Origin: Shewanella pneumatophori
Lineage (GTDB): Bacteria > Pseudomonadota > Gammaproteobacteria > Enterobacterales > Shewanellaceae
NCBI RefSeq assembly: GCF_023283895.1
Contig: NZ_JAKILB010000014.1
Coordinates: 62,001-126,000 of the forward strand
Direction of reading: 5' to 3'
Length of the DNA: 64,000 nt
The notes under the pieces are model-generated. The model had not been told where the DNA came from. It worked only from the letters and a program-made list of their open reading frames with translations, and did no database searches. Shown piece by piece: positions 62,676 to 64,000 of this stretch. How positions within the stretch are numbered: the first letter of the stretch is position 1; each line of letters starts with the position of its first letter. The translations under genes and the position numbers were made by a program.

Positions 62676-64000
62676 ATGAAACGGATGTTAATCAATGCGA
62701 CTCAATCTGAAGAGTTGCGCGTTGCCCTTGTTGATGGGCAACAACTATATGATTTGGATATTGAAAGCCCAGGTCATGAGCAAAAGAAAGCCAATATCTA
62801 TAAAGGTACCATCACACGAGTCGAGCCGTCTTTAGAAGCGGCTTTCGTTGATTATGGTGCTGAACGTCACGGCTTCCTACCACTTAAAGAAATCGCTCGC
62901 GAATACTTTCCAAAAGGTTACTCATTCCAAGGCCGTCCTAGCATTAAGGAAGTGGTTAAAGAAGGCCAAGAAGTTATTATTCAAATTGATAAAGAGGAAC
63001 GTGGCAATAAAGGTGCCGCGCTGACAACCTTTATCAGTCTTGCAGGTTCTTACCTAGTTCTAATGCCAAATAACCCTCGTGCTGGCGGTATTTCACGTCG
63101 TATCGAAGGTGATGAGCGTACAGAATTAAAAGCTGCGTTAGCAGAACTAGAAGTACCACAAGGCATGGGGCTTATTGTCCGTACAGCCGGTGTAGGTAAA
63201 GATCCAGCAGAGCTAAAGTGGGACTTAAAAGTACTACAACACCACTGGGCCGCAATTAAAGAAGCAGCAGAAAGTGCACCAGCGCCTTTCCTTATTCACC
63301 AAGAAAGTAACGTGATTGTTCGCGCAATTCGCGACTATTTACGTCGTGATGTTGGTGAGATTTTAATTGACCACCCACGCATTTATGAACAAGCAAAAGA
63401 GCACGTTTCGCTAGTACGTCCTGACTTTGTTGAGCGTATCAAGCGTTATGACGCTGAAGTGCCACTGTTTACTCATTACCAAATCGAAACTCAAATTGAG
63501 TCAGCTTTCCAACGTGAAGTACGTTTACCATCTGGTGGTTCAATTGTTATTGATCCAACAGAAGCACTGACATCTATCGATATTAACTCTGCCCGCGCAA
63601 CAAAAGGCGGTGATATCGAAGAAACAGCGCTAAACACTAACTTAGAAGCAGCTGATGAAATTGCACGTCAATTACGTCTACGTGACTTAGGTGGTTTAGT
63701 CGTTATCGACTTTATCGACATGACGCCAGTACGTCATCAGCGTGAAGTTGAAAAACGTATGCAAGATGCCGTTCACCATGACCGTGCTCGCGTACAGTTA
63801 GGTCGTATTTCTCGCTTTGGTTTGATGGAAATGTCTCGCCAACGTCTACGTCCTTCTTTAGAAGAATCAGCAGCTCACTTATGTCCTCGTTGTCATGGCC
63901 AAGGCACCATTCGTGGTACTGAATCGCTAGCTCTTTCTATTCTTCGTCTAATGGAAGAAGAAGCGATTAAAGAGAATACCTCGCAAATTGAAGCTGTGGT
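62676..64000 (+). CDS. rne: Ribonuclease E, N-terminal part (cut by window edge)
   Basis: The first 441 codons of the essential endoribonuclease that starts mRNA decay and processes rRNA and tRNA; the C-terminal scaffold lies outside the window. The S1 domain begins GTITRVEPSLEAAFVDYGAERHGFLPL. The catalytic Asp pair is in SIDINSA and VVIDFIDM (about residues 302 and 345). The zinc-link cysteines are at about 403 and 406 in CPRCHG. The start MKRMLINATQSEELRVALVDG matches the family N-terminus, with AAGAAG upstream. The frame is open to the window end. Confidence 0.98.
   Translation, partial: MKRMLINATQSEELRVALVDGQQLYDLDIESPGHEQKKANIYKGTITRVEPSLEAAFVDYGAERHGFLPLKEIAREYFPKGYSFQGRPSIKEVVKEGQEVIIQIDKEERGNKGAALTTFISLAGSYLVLMPNNPRAGGISRRIEGDERTELKAALAELEVPQGMGLIVRTAGVGKDPAELKWDLKVLQHHWAAIKEAAESAPAPFLIHQESNVIVRAIRDYLRRDVGEILIDHPRIYEQAKEHVSLVRPDFVERIKRYDAEVPLFTHYQIETQIESAFQREVRLPSGGSIVIDPTEALTSIDINSARATKGGDIEETALNTNLEAADEIARQLRLRDLGGLVVIDFIDMTPVRHQREVEKRMQDAVHHDRARVQLGRISRFGLMEMSRQRLRPSLEESAAHLCPRCHGQGTIRGTESLALSILRLMEEEAIKENTSQIEAV

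Noticed and set aside
1..64000. Mobile elements, CRISPR arrays, prophage, tRNA and rRNA genes
   Set aside because: No transposase, integrase, repeat-spacer pattern or RNA gene signature was seen, and gene order is core-like throughout.

Overview
The window is a gene-dense bacterial chromosome segment from a gammaproteobacterium of the Alteromonadales, most like Shewanella or a close relative. The evidence is gene order and protein similarity: ycgL beside minCDE, rnd-fadD, tsaB-yoaA, a complete hisLGDCBHAFI operon, ihfA behind pheST, speA with a eukaryote-type AdoMet decarboxylase and speB, sbcB-cdd, and yceD-rpmF-plsX-fabHDG-acpP-fabF near maf, rluC and rne. By eye the DNA is moderately AT-rich. 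I see no insertion sequence, prophage, CRISPR array, tRNA or rRNA. Almost everything is core housekeeping.

Layout. 1-2.4 kb: start of a lytic transglycosylase, YcgL, and the Min division-site system. 2.4-9.2 kb (minus strand): RNase D, acyl-CoA synthetase, an alpha/beta hydrolase with an exported methyltransferase-like protein, an M50-like membrane metallopeptidase overlapping an unknown small gene, and TsaB. 9.5-11.5 kb: YoaA-type helicase. 11.9-19.5 kb (plus): histidine leader peptide, attenuator and all eight biosynthetic genes. 19.9-22 kb: a periplasmic binding protein and PurC. 22-26.7 kb (minus): LpxM-like acyltransferase, IHF alpha, PheT and PheS. 27-31.7 kb (plus): a chemoreceptor and a large Cache-PAS sensor with a decayed kinase end.

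31.8-40 kb (minus): tandem retropepsin-like protein, small membrane proteins, a DUF3802-like protein, a YceI-like protein, PdxH, and the polyamine genes speB, speD (eukaryotic type) and speA. 40.5-44 kb (plus): CvfB, YceH and an ABC-2 exporter pair. 44.3-45.6 kb: cold-shock protein with a long leader, and RlmA. 46-48.4 kb: exonuclease I and cytidine deaminase. 48.5-57.1 kb (minus): a 3-hydroxyisobutyrate dehydrogenase-type reductase, a thioesterase, a membrane protein, and the fatty-acid/phospholipid initiation cluster. 57.4-62.1 kb: small membrane protein, YceF, a diguanylate cyclase, a HAD phosphatase and RluC. The window ends inside rne, after a leader of about 500 bases.

I found no new multi-gene system. 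The points most worth checking are the tandem retropepsin-like protein, the eukaryote-type AdoMet decarboxylase next to agmatinase, the pseudokinase-like sensor, the exported methyltransferase-fold protein, and a few unexplained palindromes and repeats in promoter-containing gaps (near 8.4, 40.35 and 62.27 kb). Several genes appear to use TTG or GTG starts, and several longest-frame starts were shortened here on ribosome-binding-site or family-length grounds.
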